Notes under the pieces: generated by a model | Database searches by the model: none | Told to the model about the DNA's origin: nothing | Seen by the model: the letters and a program-made list of their open reading frames with translations, nothing else | Assembly: GCA_963932145.1 (NCBI GenBank) | Contig: OZ010581.1 | Coordinates: forward strand, 83,364,093-83,428,092 | Source of the DNA: Acanthosepion lycidas | Taxonomy: Eukaryota > Mollusca > Cephalopoda > Sepiida > Sepiidae | Direction of reading: 5' to 3' | DNA: 64,000 nucleotides | Translations under genes and position numbers: made by a program | In this document: in pieces, positions 13,608-24,783 of the stretch | How positions within the stretch are numbered: position 1 is the stretch's first letter | Layout: the number at the start of each line of letters is the position of its first letter

Positions 13608-13726
13608 GTATTTGATTGACACTGGTGCAAATATAGCTGCTGTGAACAATGATGGAGATTTACCTATTGATATATGTGAAGAAAAAAAAATGGAAAGGTT
13701 ACTTCAGGAAGAAATGAATGCACAAG
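13608..13726 (+). CDS. PPP1R12A: MYPT exon a: ankyrin repeat segment
   Basis: The acceptor is a T-rich tract ending CTTCCAG and the donor is AAG/GTCAGT. The exon starts with the third base of a split codon, then has 39 codons, then one base. It reads YLIDTGANIAAVNNDGDLP and continues with CEEKKMERLLQEEMNAQ. This corresponds to the MYPT1 ankyrin unit with FLIGQGAHVGAVN and the helix before the QGVD junction. The final G joins GT of the next exon to make the conserved QGVD. No upstream ankyrin exon was found between 1 and 13600, so the preceding exon lies outside the window or was missed. Confidence 0.93.
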
Positions 13727-14396
13727 GTCAGTTATTTAACCACTTAATGTATGCGGGATAATTGTTTGTGTCTTTGGTTTTCTTTCAAAATATACACAAT
13801 TGCTATATCCTCCATGAATAGTTACCCATTCACTTTATTATATAATAAAAATTCTACATTTCCAAAGACCTCAGAACTGTCCATTATAGAATACCAAGTA
13901 AATACCAATGCAACTTATATTTTTGTAACTGGTTAAATAGATTGTGATATATAAATTTATCTGTAAAAACTTATAATTGGAAAACTTTTCAATAAATTTT
14001 TATTGTAGAAATATTGACTTTTGTTGTGAGTTTTAAATCACCATTAAGTTTGTAATTAATAGAATCATAATAGAACTTGGAACAATTTCAGAGATAAAAC
14101 TGAAGTGAATATACTGGCACTCCTTTCCTGAAAAGAAAAATTAAATCCTACTATAAGCTGGAAAAGAATTTTGTACATTAATGTTGGTTTAAGCAGAGTC
14201 TTCTATTCTTTTATTGTACTTTTTATTTTCATTGCTAATTAACTGCAATGTTAACTGTTGGTCCAATTAAAATTGACAAGAGATCACTGATAATATTTAG
14301 AACTTTTTATTTTTTAAATGTCATGTCCTTTTTCTTTATCTGTGAATTGCTGTGGTTTCTCATTGCTTTCTCAATGATTTTGAATTCAGAGTTGTT

Positions 14397-14570
14397 CTTT
14401 ACCTAGACAGGAAGCCACCCAATGTTAGAAAGCTCAGCCTACATAACTATTTAACCTATAGCTGAGGAAGGAGAAAATATGTAGTTATCCCTTTCCCAAG
14501 GACATTAGTGTGAAAGTGAGTTCAACCAACTAGGTTGCAACCTTACTCACCAATTCCTTTTTTCACACTG
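14397..14570 (-). mobile_element. tRNA-derived SINE family, copy 1 (3' part)
   Basis: The antisense sequence shares the body and tail of the copy at 31891-32093: CTTGGGAAAGG, CTCAGCTATAGG and a tail near GGCTTCCTGTCTAGGTAAAG. The tRNA-like head is not well preserved here. It is placed by comparison within the window and lies just before the 5' LTR of the neighbouring Ty3/gypsy relic. Confidence 0.6.
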
Positions 14571-14579
14571 ATAATTTAC

Positions 14580-14870
14580 ACTATCCATACTATTTTATAA
14601 TGCATGGTAATTTTTTTAGTTTGTATATTTTACCTGTAAAATTCCCAGAAATATGGATATGGATATTTTAAAACTTATGCATTAATTTTATTTGTTATGC
14701 ACCCTTCTATATTGTAATCATGACTGACAAGACTGTATAGATATTTGGCTGTTTTTCTCATGTGAAGTCAGTTTTACTGATGGGTGTCATGTGTATTGTC
14801 ATCTCTTTTGTAAATTAAACCTAAGAAATAAACACAGATTCTACTACAATTTATTCAACAAATAAATATA
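14580..14870 (+). repeat. Putative 5' LTR of the Ty3/gypsy relic
   Basis: Shares scattered blocks with 17390-17690, for example TTATGCACCCTTC versus TTATGCACTCTTC and GATTCTACTACA in both. The divergence is high, so this is an old insertion, and exact ends could not be set. Confidence 0.6.
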
Positions 14871-15075
14871 ATTAACAGCTGGACTATGGGTAAATCCTTT
14901 GTAAACTGAGATTTGAAACCAGCTCTAATTTGCTGGTATTAAGTAATAGAAGGATTGATATACTACATTCAACAACATTTTTTCTTTTCTTTTTTAAGCT
15001 GTTGAACAATATTCCCAAAACTAACTGAATGTTCTCATTAACTACATTTCTCCTTGTGTGTTATATATATATATA

Positions 15076-15170
15076 CTAGGTTGGTGCAAAAATAATGACG
15101 TAATAATGTCGTTTTTGACGTATTTTTTAACGTCAAAAAACATTATGTCATTATTTTTGCACCAACCTAA
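15076..15170. mobile_element. Palindromic mariner-type MITE, copy 2 (core inverted)
   Basis: A 95-bp palindrome with the same termini as 7679-7780. Its core GACGTATTTTTTAACGTC is the exact reverse complement of the core of copy 1, so the two copies are inserted in opposite orientation. It sits inside a (TA)n tract, giving TA on both sides, and lies within the 5' part of the Ty3/gypsy relic. It therefore landed after that element. Confidence 0.9.
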
Positions 15171-17389
15171 TATATATATATATGATGCTCAGTGATGATG
15201 AGAATACATGTACTTGTAGTGAAAGAACATTTGAAAATTAAATATTGGCTGCTCTCTCTTAAGAAAAAGAAACATGGGATCACACATATTTGCTAGAACT
15301 GTCCAGTATAAGAAACTATATTGTCATATATGTGGCAAAAATGTGCATTTTTAGAAAAGTGTTTAATTCAGCAAGGCATGAAACATCTGTGACTATAGGT
15401 ACCTATTGCTGGATCCAATTAAAGTGTCAGAGCACTTATAGACACAGGTAGTCTTGAGAGCTTTCTATGCCAGTTCCTTATTCAAAATGCTATGTATATA
15501 CACATGTAATATTGTATTTGACATCTTCATTGAGACTTTTGGCTATTGTTTAGTGAATATTAATGCCAGAATGGGAAACTGTTTGATTTATATGCTGATG
15601 TCCTCTTCAGACATAACTTTATAAAGCTATATTAGAGCATTTGTGTAAATACCAGTGGAGATAAATCTCCATTAAATCTGTACAAATTGGCTACTTATTT
15701 ATTTCCCCTCAACCTTTATTAATCATATTAATGATTGTAGCCCAATAGCTACTAAATCAAAGAAATTTAGTTATCTAGATAAATACTTTATTGTAACTGG
15801 ACTAAGGAGACTATTTGCAGAAGAAATGATTGAGCCAGATACTACCCATTAGAAAGTTTATGTTAGAATGACCATTAACAATCAGCAAAAGAAAAGAATG
15901 GTAGTTGATTACTCTCAGACTATAAACTGTTTCATACTATTAGATATTTACCCCAAACTAAAGATTGACACACTGTTGAACACCAATACAGTATCTATTC
16001 TTTAGCACACTTAACATGAAATTTGCCTACCCCAAGACTTGATAAAAAGCCTTACGCTGTTTTTTTAGATATGTGGTTAGATATATCAATTCCACTTCTG
16101 TCAACCTTAAATGCATTATAGACAAATTCATCAGTAACTCTGTTCGATACATTTGCTTACCTAGATAACATGTTGTTTGTAAGGAAAAATAAAGGACATG
16201 ACATTAGCTACAGGATATTTACCGAGGTTTATGAGAGGCTTATCTTGACCTATAATTATAAATGTACATTTTTTGTGACTTCTGGGTTATACTATTTCTG
16301 AAAGCAAAATTAAACCACATCCTTCGGCCACAAAAAGAACTTCCTCCTCTTCAGGATATGAATTTGCTACATTGTGCTATAGGTATGTATGTATACTACT
16401 CTTATTGGATTGCCAGTTACTATGAGAAAATTATACTTTTCATATAAGTTTCCACTGCTCAAGATGACTGAAAAGACATTCAAAATTTAATATTTGAAAA
16501 AAATATGTCAATTTTAAAATTTTGCAAAAGACCTTCAACTAACCAGTTATTACTTACTATAATAAACAACTTCTCTCACTTTCCTTTTACTTTCACTTGC
16601 CCAAATATGATATTTCAAGCTATGATCCAGTGCTCCAGCCAATTATTTACTATCTTTGGCATACTTGCATTCAAACAGGTAATTCATTCATGTCATCAGG
16701 TATGAGAAACCCTTGTGTAGCCACGGAACTTCCACTAGTTGGATCACTTCCTTATAATCATTGTCAGTGGATAATGTGGATAATAAACAGCATACTGGAA
16801 TTAGATGGTAGGCAGTAAGCCTTCCACTAAAATCACAAAGCTTGCCTGTGAATCATTGGAAGCTTGTCATTGAGAGTGCATTGCATTCAACACACACTTT
16901 GCTGGTGTCGGCTATCAATGCTACACTACATTAACCATTATTTAATTTCCAACCTAATCAACTAGTGGATGTTCTCATCCAAAATTATTTTTCTTTTGAT
17001 ATGTCAGACAAATCATGACCCAATTATTGAAGAAGAATGAGACAAATCATCTTTATGCCCATATTCATTTTAATTGCCAGGAGGGAACAGTGTCACTCTG
17101 AGACAGCTATTTTACAAAATAGACTTCCAGAAATTTAAGACCCAGTTATAACTTCTGACAATCTGAATGCTTCAAATAATATCAGCAGCCATGATGATGA
17201 TTATTTCAATCAAAGCATAGTGAAGAATGAAGCCAAAACTATTTCTCCTGTGGACAATTCGTTGTTTCCTCACTTAGGATATTCATTGTCTGGATTTACA
17301 GGCTCCATTACACTGATCATGTGCACAAGCCACCTTACAGTCTGAATATAAGATTTTAATGATATATTGGTGTACTTGGCTTATTTTTA

Positions 17390-17690
17390 TGCAGATACTA
17401 AGCTAGGGTTTTGTGTTCCTTTTAACTTCATGAGATATTTTTATTTAGTAAATGAGAGTAGTAATTGTATTATGCACTCTTCAGTATTGTAATGAAAATT
17501 TGTTATTCAGTACAAGATAATTAGCATCTTGGCTGACAAGACAATATATACTTTTCTACTTATGAAGTTGATGGATTATGTTTTTTATTAAAAATTGATA
17601 CTAATAGCTGTTGTGTGTAATGTCTTTTTTTCTTTGTTGAATAAAACCTATCAAATAAATTTGGATTCTACTACATGTTACATTATTTCA
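17390..17690 (+). repeat. Putative 3' LTR of the Ty3/gypsy relic
   Basis: The direct-repeat partner of 14580-14870. It follows the end of the degraded polyprotein text (last recognisable blocks near 17150-17345, SDNLNASNNISSHDDD and LSGFTGSIT). It contains AATAAA-like signals (GAATAAAACC) consistent with an LTR polyadenylation region. Confidence 0.6.
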
Positions 17691-17699
17691 CACTAATGT

Positions 17700-20080
17700 A
17701 AATAATAATTCCTCACCCAAAAAATACATGTTACTTGTTAGCTATAATAGCAATTCAGTTTAAAATGTGTTTAGCTTCATATATTTAGATATTTAGTAAG
17801 TTTCCAAACTCTCATAATTAATCATTTAAATTGAATTAACATAATTTCCATAAATTCTGGTTTTGAAAACAAAACTTTAGCATGTATAAAATGCCTTTAA
17901 ACATTTACTATATGCTTTTTTTTTTCTTTTTGTGTGTGTAAAATAGCATTAACATTTATTATAACTATAAATCCTATTTACTTGAAGTTTTCTAATCTTC
18001 TTTTTTAGTTTCGTACTATTTCATGTTAAAGAGGTTTGTACAGTTTTTGCAACTATAAGCCAATAGTATTTTCAATCAGTCTTTGATGACTACCTTCTCT
18101 CTTCATGTGGATAACTGTATGATAAATGCATATTAAGAAGTTTTGGTTACATAATGATATTTTGAATATTCATATTTCTTATACAGGGTGCAGCAGAAAT
18201 ACCTCGCACATAATGGTAAGAGAGTGAGAGGTATATGTGGGAGTATTTTTGCCGCATCCTGCATAAATGTATATATTTGATATTGTCAGTTTTTCCGTTA
18301 AAATGGAAAATTATTTTAGGATATTTAAGCTATTGATAGGTTAAAATGCCCTGAAAAATGATGATCTAAAACCTGTTATTGAAAAATTTGAGAATGAAAA
18401 TGAATGAATGAAATTTGAGTTTTTTTTTAAAACTTATGTTCTTATTCTTTTTTACATTGAGAACTTAGTATATGGATGGCAGGGAAATATGTTGTGTAAG
18501 AAAAGGTTAAAATTTCTCATAAAATCAAACCTATTCCAGCATGACTGGCTGACAATTTACTAAAGGTTCCATGTCAAATGGTTAACATTTTTTATAATAA
18601 ATGTCAAGTTTACTGTGATGCTACTGTCCTCCTTTGATAACAGAAGCCACTACATAAATGGCAATCCTTCAAAGGACAAAGCTGAATAGTTTTAAAATTC
18701 AACTTGCATAGTAGCCTTTAAAAAATTGTTGCATATTATCATAGTTTTTTTTTTCTCTTCATTACCTTTGCAGAGAAAATCCAGAAATTATAAAGTTCAT
18801 CTTAAGATACTGACAGTTTTAATCTTAATATGAAGGTGAAAGGGGAAGGGAGAAGATATCTTTCTCAAATTTAGTCACTTTTTAACAGAGATATTGATTT
18901 ACACTAATGTTATAGTAAAGTTTTTTTGTTTTTCCTATTTAATTTATGAATGTCCAAAACTCTTATATTTATATTCTGGTAAAGAGAGAATTTGCCATTT
19001 CTCTAAATGTTATTTTCAGCTTACAATGTAACATGTATTTTATAAAAAAATTTAATTGTTTTCTTTATCTATCCACACAAATAAAAATAAAATCTTACAA
19101 GAAAAAAATATATCAGTTCCAGCATATTTTTCTTTCCAAATTTTTAACTTGTCTTAAAGTGGCATGAACATGAACATCAGAGTTAAGTGATGATATATGG
19201 GTTAATGTTGGAGGAATTATATGTATAATTTAAAACAAAATTACATTTTTTAATGCTAAGGAATTCTATTTTGTTATTTAAGGATATTTTCAGTTTAGGC
19301 TCAGCCTGTATGGTTGTGTGCATTGTTTAAGCTACATTAGAAGTCACTGATTCAACCAAATGATTCAGAAAAATGGATATTCCATTTTTTGCTAATAACT
19401 TTCATATTTCTTACTTGAATTTGTTTAAAATTAGTTTACTTTTAACAGTATATCAATTTGATATATGTAAATAATATGGCATTTCTTTCCTGCCAAATTA
19501 AATTTTTTTTAATAATTTACATATGAAGTTGTTTCATGAGTATTCTGTATCAAAGTATTGGTATAAAAAGAGTTAAATCTTTAGTGTTTGGCACATTGTC
19601 ACCCAATGGCAAGACTTAAGGATATAGCGTAGACACAAAACCCCCACCATTTATGTATTGTTAGACGTTCAAAAGGAGGTAGTTGTTAAGGTGAGATTTT
19701 GCCAGTCTGCTGACTCAAAGATAACAAAATAGCCCAGTTGCAGTCCAAAAAAGGAAGACAACAGCTACAGATGAATGTCAGCTGAAGAGGATCATTTTCA
19801 ATTGATTTGCCAATTGTAAAATTTCCAAAGCATAGAATGATGCTGTATAGCTGATTTTCAATCAGCAGCACACTGGAGACTCCATCAGCTCAGGTATGAC
19901 AGCAGGATACCAATTTTGAAGCTACTACTGACTGTTAAGCAAAAATAGATGTAATTAGTCTGTGCTAGGGACCATTAAATTCAGTCTGTTGATCAATGGA
20001 ACAAGGTCATTTTTGGTGATTAATCAAAATTCTGTATTTCTGTCAGTGATTGTGGCTCACGTATCTGGAGAAAGTTATAT
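17700..20080. other. Intronic sequence, includes an unidentified higher-complexity block
   Basis: Mostly AT-rich. About 19560-20060 is less AT-rich and repeat-like but matches no family I recognise. Open frames on both strands are short and overlap it without similarity. Confidence 0.5.
18184..18261. mobile_element. Short MITE-like element with CAGGRTGC termini
   Basis: CAGGGTGCAGCAGAAATAC at 18184-18202 is matched by its reverse complement at 18243-18261, with three mismatches over 19 bp, making a 78-bp terminal inverted-repeat element. Target-site duplication is uncertain (ATA nearby on both sides). Superfamily unknown. Confidence 0.6.
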
Positions 20081-20081
20081 T

Positions 20082-21940
20082 AGTTTTTTTTTTTTTTTTT
20101 TTTTTTAAGAAAAACATTTCACCCCAAACAAGGTAATAAAGCCACTAAGACAAGGGGTTACTGAGTGAAAGAGAATATAAGAAAAAACATTAACGAGAGA
20201 GAACAATAAAAGAACAAGAATTAAGAAGACAAAAGATAAACAATTGACTCTGCATTTAAACTTTTAAACATCCAAGTTGAATGGAAAGCAAGAAGCCAGA
20301 ACAGCATTCCACAAGTGATAAGTGTGAGAGTAAAAACTATTAACATAGAACTTACAGCTATATCTAGCCATTTCAACTGTAAAATGAGACCTTGCCACCA
20401 ATCTAGTACTGCACCTAAATTCATAAAGTCTACTGTCCTGGGTATGACGTTAAACTGCATCCAACAGCAAGGTCTCTGATCAGGAGGTTTTGAGGAGCAT
20501 GGAACCACCTCTTAATTGCTGGTGTTCCCAGGTCCACCCTGACCCAAGGTGGTAGCACCTGTTAGGGTCCCAGCTATGGGCAAATAGTGAACTCTCAGTC
20601 CAGCCCACATCCTGGGTATGACAAACAACATCCGCGTCCATGGGTATGGCGGTAAACTGCATCCGCGTCCATGGGTATGGTGATAAGCTACGTCCAACAG
20701 AAAGGCCGTTTTTGAAAAAATAAGGTTGTCAGCTATACGTTTTTGGGAAAGTAGTATTACCAGCTATACATTTTCGAAGGAATAATGTTGCCAGCAGTAT
20801 GTTTTTGAAAAAAGATATTGCCAGCTATAGATTTTTGAAAAAATAATGTTACCAGCTATGCATTTTTGGAAAAATTATATTACCAGCTATACATTTAAAA
20901 AAAGAAAAATAGTAACCGCTATATACATTTTTTAACAAAACCTTATTCAATGGAATTGTAACTGGGGTCAAAACACTGTGAAAATATAAAAATGGGTTTA
21001 ATATCAGCAACTCTTTGTAAAAAATTATTACCAGCAATGCATTTTTGAAAACCAAATGTTGCCAGCAATGCGTTTTTGAAAGGAAAAACCTAAAAAAACC
21101 TTAAAACACAAAGTAATCCAATGAACCAAACAGGAAAACAATGATCACAAATACACATAAGATACTTCAATGGAACTGTAGAGGAATAAATAAAAAATTA
21201 TTACCAGAAATAAATTTTTGAAGGAAAAGATATTGCCAGCTGTACATTTTTTGAAAAATACTATAACCAGCTATACGTTTTTGGAAAAATACTATTACCA
21301 GCTATATATTTTTGAAATATTGATAGAAAAGGATTTCTAACAAAACAAAAGTATTATCGGGGGTGGGGAGTCATTGGCATTAAATGACCCATTGAGGTTG
21401 ATATGCTGTAAAACAAAACAAACATAAAGTCTAGGTACCAAGGAGGAAAGTTCATTTGAACAATTACCATGAAAATATTTATAGAAAAATCACACAGAAA
21501 CTACATTACAACAGCTGGAAAGTGACTGAAGCCAAGATACTAGGAAATGACCAATAACATTGCTGATTCTACTTTGAATTTTATCAAGAATCTCTAAATA
21601 AATAGCAGACGTACCAAACTGGATGTGGCATCAATATTCTATGCATAGAGGAATGGTAGACTTATAAATGTGCAAGATAGATTCTGGCAAGAAATATTGT
21701 CTTTGTCTAGCACAACACTGAGCCAACTTTCTTAGCAGCAGACCCAGCAAGTGATTCAATGTAATCTTTCCACTTCATGTTGGCAGAAAAAGTTGGCCTA
21801 AGAAAGCACAGTGAATCACTCACCTGGAGGTTAGGGTCAGAAGGCAAAAAGGGTTCTCTCAGACAATTAAGAGAGCAGTTTCATTTTGGAGGTATTAAAA
21901 TTAAACCATTACTTGCCATATCAAATAGATCGGACTTACT
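20082..21940 (-). pseudogene. Antisense LINE 3' end, interrupted by a composite repeat
   Basis: A T run of about 24 nt at 20082-20106 is the complement of a poly(A) tail. Next (20107-20420) comes a 3'-UTR-like segment that recurs in the opposite orientation at 46862-47155. From about 21920 down to 21480 the minus strand reads WKDYIESLAGSAAKKVGS, then FLARIYLAHL, IEYWCHIQFGTSAI and LDKIQS. This is the C-terminal part of jockey/CR1-type ORF2 proteins. The two parts are separated by the 990-bp element at 20433-21422, which has its own target-site duplication. The LINE is 5'-truncated, with stops. Confidence 0.78.
20433..21422 (+). mobile_element. SVA-like composite retroposon with internal minisatellite, copy 1
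   Basis: Flanked by a perfect 11-bp direct repeat CATAAAGTCTA (20422-20432 and 21423-21433). It starts CTGTCCTGGGTATGACG and has a GC-richer 5' part with two about 31-bp units containing CATCCGCGTCCATGGGTATG. A block of about seven 28-33-bp units, consensus TTRCCAGCTATACRTTTTTG plus an A-rich spacer, spans about 20700-20935. A unique part with two more units follows, then four units near 21190-21320. It ends in AAAACAAAACAAA. No coding potential. The target duplication plus A-rich end indicates copying by a LINE machinery. It sits inside the antisense LINE. Confidence 0.85.
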
Positions 21941-22953
21941 ATTATAACAGGAGTAAATAGTTGTGATTAGCATAGATACCAAGTAGAAAACTGATGACAT
22001 CAGGAATATCTTTGATAAAAATGAGGGACAAGGATAGATGTTGCTAGTTATAACAATCTTACATTGTTTAAAATTTCACATTTCAAGGAAAACCTAATTT
22101 GTTGGTGAAATACCACTAGATTATTTTCATATGGCAAATTGTTATACCTTTAAGAGTGAACTGTTCAATTTTAAAGGAATTTGAGCAAATATGAAAGCAA
22201 TTTGTAAATAACAGAATACTCTATTCTTCTGAATTGTTGTTATATATACTTTAGCATTATTGATATTTAAAGATCTCAAAACAAATTTCATAAAATCCAA
22301 ACACTTCAACTACCAATAGAAAGAAGTTAACTGGAAAGGTTTATAGATATTTTCAAGCAATATTATAAAAAATTTTCTGCTAGTAGGGTGAACTGGGCTA
22401 CTAGCCTTGAAAGAGTAAACATTCTAGGAGAAAGACAACACTGAACTCAATACCATGCATAAGGTAATAGGGAAACCACTCCACTACATTTCCCAAGAAT
22501 AGTCATGACAGTCCACAATTCAGATATTAAAAGAATAATTAAATTTGAGGAGAGCCATTAAATGTTTTTTTTTTTTAAACATATCTTTTAAATGTTATTG
22601 TAAATGTACAGGTAATGATCTTACAATAATTACACCACATCATTTCCTAACTTGGTACCACATATTTTTACTTAACTTTTTAGTATTCTTAAAGATTAGT
22701 AAAATTTGTCTGTATTTATTCTATATGATTCTATTCCTCTATTTCCATCATGCAAAATTTATATGAATTTCCTTTAAACCTTTACATTAGCTGTTATACA
22801 AAATTAGTATGTGATAATACTTAATTTTTTACTTTTAATTTTTTAAAAAGACGCACTACTACTATATAAGCTAACTTTGTTGCCTTAAAAATATATATAG
22901 GAAGAGATTTTTTGTAGCCCTAAATGTCTAAATATGTCTGATGTTTTTTTTAG
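21940..22953. other. Intronic AT-rich sequence before exon b
   Basis: No recognisable element or gene. Contains A/T runs and the T-rich acceptor tract of exon b. Confidence 0.5.
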
Positions 22954-23116
22954 GTGTGGATGCTGAAGCAGCTCGGCGTGAGGAAGAAGAGATGATGCTG
23001 TCTGATGCAAACCAATGGCTAAACGCAAAAGCTGGAGTGCAGGAGAATCCTCATCCCAAGACAGGTGCTACTGCTCTCCATGTAGCTGCTGCTAAAGGCT
23101 ATATCAAGGTTATTCA
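22954..23116 (+). CDS. PPP1R12A: MYPT exon b: linker helix and ankyrin repeat start
   Basis: Acceptor TTTTTTTAG and donor CA/GTAAGT. After completing the split Gly codon, it encodes VDAEAARREEEEMMLSDANQ, then WLNAKAG and TGATALHVAAAKGYIKVI. The arrangement EAARxEEE...QWLN...GxTALHVAAAKGY is diagnostic of MYPT subunits, where a long helix separates two ankyrin blocks. The TALHVAAAKG stretch is a canonical ankyrin helix pair. Length 163 bp (2 + 53 codons + 2). The split codon CA/T is completed by the next exon. Confidence 0.96.
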
Positions 23117-23225
23117 GTAAGTACATTTGCTAACATTCGGGTATTCACTAACCTTCTTGTGTGTAAAACTGGTTTGTTGGTTTTATGCACATGCTGAAAA
23201 TTTGTCACCTTGATCCACTTCACTG

Positions 23226-23560
23226 GATCAAGTATAATAATGCAAAAAAAAAAACCTATATTCTGGTTTAATGGAAATGACAAGCAACATTACAAAGACA
23301 AATTAACAAGATAGAATTAATTGATATGAGATATCCTAGCATGGGCAATGGAATATGAACAAACTGCTTACAAGGCTTGAATAAAAAGTTTGGTTTGAAA
23401 TTCCTGCAAATGCAAGGTTATCAACTGTGACAGACATCTGAAGATGGACGAAGAGCATAACACCTGAAACATCGTGATAACAATCAAGATGAAGGTACTC
23501 ATCTGAACAAATTGGTGCAGAATAATAATTTCTCATCTCAAAAATTCAAACAAAATTATT
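23226..23560 (+). mobile_element. SINE-like interspersed repeat (family B), copy 1
   Basis: Shares with 47495-47780 the blocks GACAAATTAAC, GAATTAA, TGAATAAA.GTTTGGTTTGAAATTC, ACATCTGAAGATGG, GCATAACACCTGAAAC and GTGATAACAATCAAGATGAA. The end is TCTCATCTCAAAAATTCAAA. It starts next to a small hairpin CTTGATCCA...TGGATCAAG (23211-23232). Non-coding, class uncertain. Confidence 0.75.
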
Positions 23561-23968
23561 ACAATCTCTCATCTTAACTTCAATCTTAATTCTTTGTTAA
23601 AATAAATTTTAAATTCTTGAAAGGTGTGTTTGTTTTTTGTCTCCTGTAATCATTTTACCAGAAATAAACCAGATGGCTAAAAATAAATCTAATTCCCATA
23701 AGACTATTGGTAGTTGCAACCTAAATCAGCCACAACAATTGTGTTGGGATGGAATAAATCTACCAAGTATATATCTAATTAGAAAAGAATTTCACTATTA
23801 AATCAGGAATTAGTAATATTGATATTATGATCATACTTGAAAAAGTTTTATGATAAAAGAAATTGTTTGATACCAATCAATAAATTGAAAATAAATGTAA
23901 CACATTATTATCAGTACTTTTTTTTTTTTTTCATGTGTAAATTTAAGTTGTATATTTTCTTTTTCTAG

Positions 23969-24113
23969 TTTGTTAATACAAGCTAAGGTAAATGTTAACA
24001 TAAAAGACTTTGATGGCTGGACACCACTGCATGCAGCTGCACACTGGGGCCAGGAAAAAGCATGTAAAATTCTTGCTGAAAATTTCTGTGATATGGACAT
24101 AAAAAATAATGCG
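23969..24113 (+). CDS. PPP1R12A: MYPT exon c: ankyrin repeats (DGWTPLHAAAHWG)
   Basis: Acceptor TTTTTCTAG and donor GCG/GTAAGC. One base completes His, then 48 codons read LLIQAKVNVNIKDFDGWTPL followed by HAAAHWGQEKACKILAENF and CDMDIKNNA. It is nearly colinear with vertebrate MYPT1 in this ankyrin repeat and is the best conserved exon here. In the family, these repeats form the concave surface that contacts the PP1 C-terminus. The antisense strand also has open frames across this exon, but they show no similarity to known proteins. Confidence 0.97.
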
Positions 24114-24224
24114 GTAAGCAAGTTTTTCAAAAATTTGCTCTTCTGTTATTTTCATTAAAAAAAAAAACCCCAAAAAAACCATGAACAAATTTCAAATTCT
24201 GACTAAGACAGTTTATGTTCACTT

Positions 24225-24335
24225 TGAACTTAACGCCTTTAGTTCATCTCTTCTACTACCTAGCTATGGATAAAATAGCAGGGAAGACAGAAATCTTTGG
24301 TCTTGATTGGCAACCGTTCTAGGAAAATGACAACA
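24225..24335 (+). mobile_element. tRNA-derived SINE family, copy 2 (3' fragment)
   Basis: The stretch TAGCTATGGATAAAATAGCAG followed by TTGGTCTTGATTGGCAACCG matches the 3' half of the copy at 31891-32093 in the opposite orientation. The tRNA-like head is missing. Confidence 0.55.
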
Positions 24336-24752
24336 TTTTAAATTTAAAACAAGAGTGAAGCTCCTTGAGGTGATCAGATGTCAATTTTGACATCTTTCTG
24401 GCAGCTCCAATAACAATGCTGATGCCAGTATGTCTTGGTTCCCAAAGCATACAGCTAATAGGACTTTGCCAATGCCTCAGTAAGCCTAGCTAGCTACAAG
24501 TGGATTAAATAAAATTGCATAAGTAAAAACAATTCCTATAAACATACTTATTTCTTCTGCTAAATGTCAAATACCTTCCAAAAAGGCACAAAGATAGATC
24601 ACAATCCTGTGCATGAAACTGATGCTACTAATATCCTTTGTTCAAGATTCAAATAATAATTTGTTGGAAACTAAGAAACAATATTTATAATGAAATAGTA
24701 AAGTAGTATAAGTTTTGCCCATAATGTACCAAATGTAATATAACATATGCAA

Positions 24753-24783
<31 letters not shown>

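Larger units (their letters stand above)
14570..17700 (+). pseudogene. Degenerate Ty3/gypsy retrotransposon (gag-pol relic with LTRs)
   Basis: Direct repeats at about 14580-14870 and 17390-17690 share blocks such as TATTGTAAT, GGCTGACAAGAC and GGATTCTACTAC, and look like old LTRs. Between them on the + strand lie a broken zinc-knuckle region (about 15260-15370), a protease active site ALIDTGSLES at 15432-15461, and RT text RMVVDYSQTINCF at about 15900. The RT catalytic box reads FAYLDNML (second Asp lost), followed by ELPPLQDMN. Then comes an abrupt jump to integrase text NNFSHFPFTFTCPN and SLPVNHWKLVIESALHS. RNase H and the integrase zinc domain are missing, so an internal deletion lies near 16450-16540. 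Stops are numerous. A MITE is inserted at 15076. LTR borders are approximate. Confidence 0.82.

Noticed and set aside
20221-20697. Trp/His-rich minus-strand frames
   Set aside because: Products of the GC-richer 5' part of the composite repeat. The second copy at 30112 does not keep these frames.
20700-21320. CRISPR array (regular short repeats)
   Set aside because: Units are diverged, spacers are not unique, the genome is eukaryotic, and fixed ends with target duplications show a retroposon.
23831-24188. Open frames antisense to exon c
   Set aside because: Shadows of the conserved ankyrin exon. The sense strand has clear MYPT similarity.
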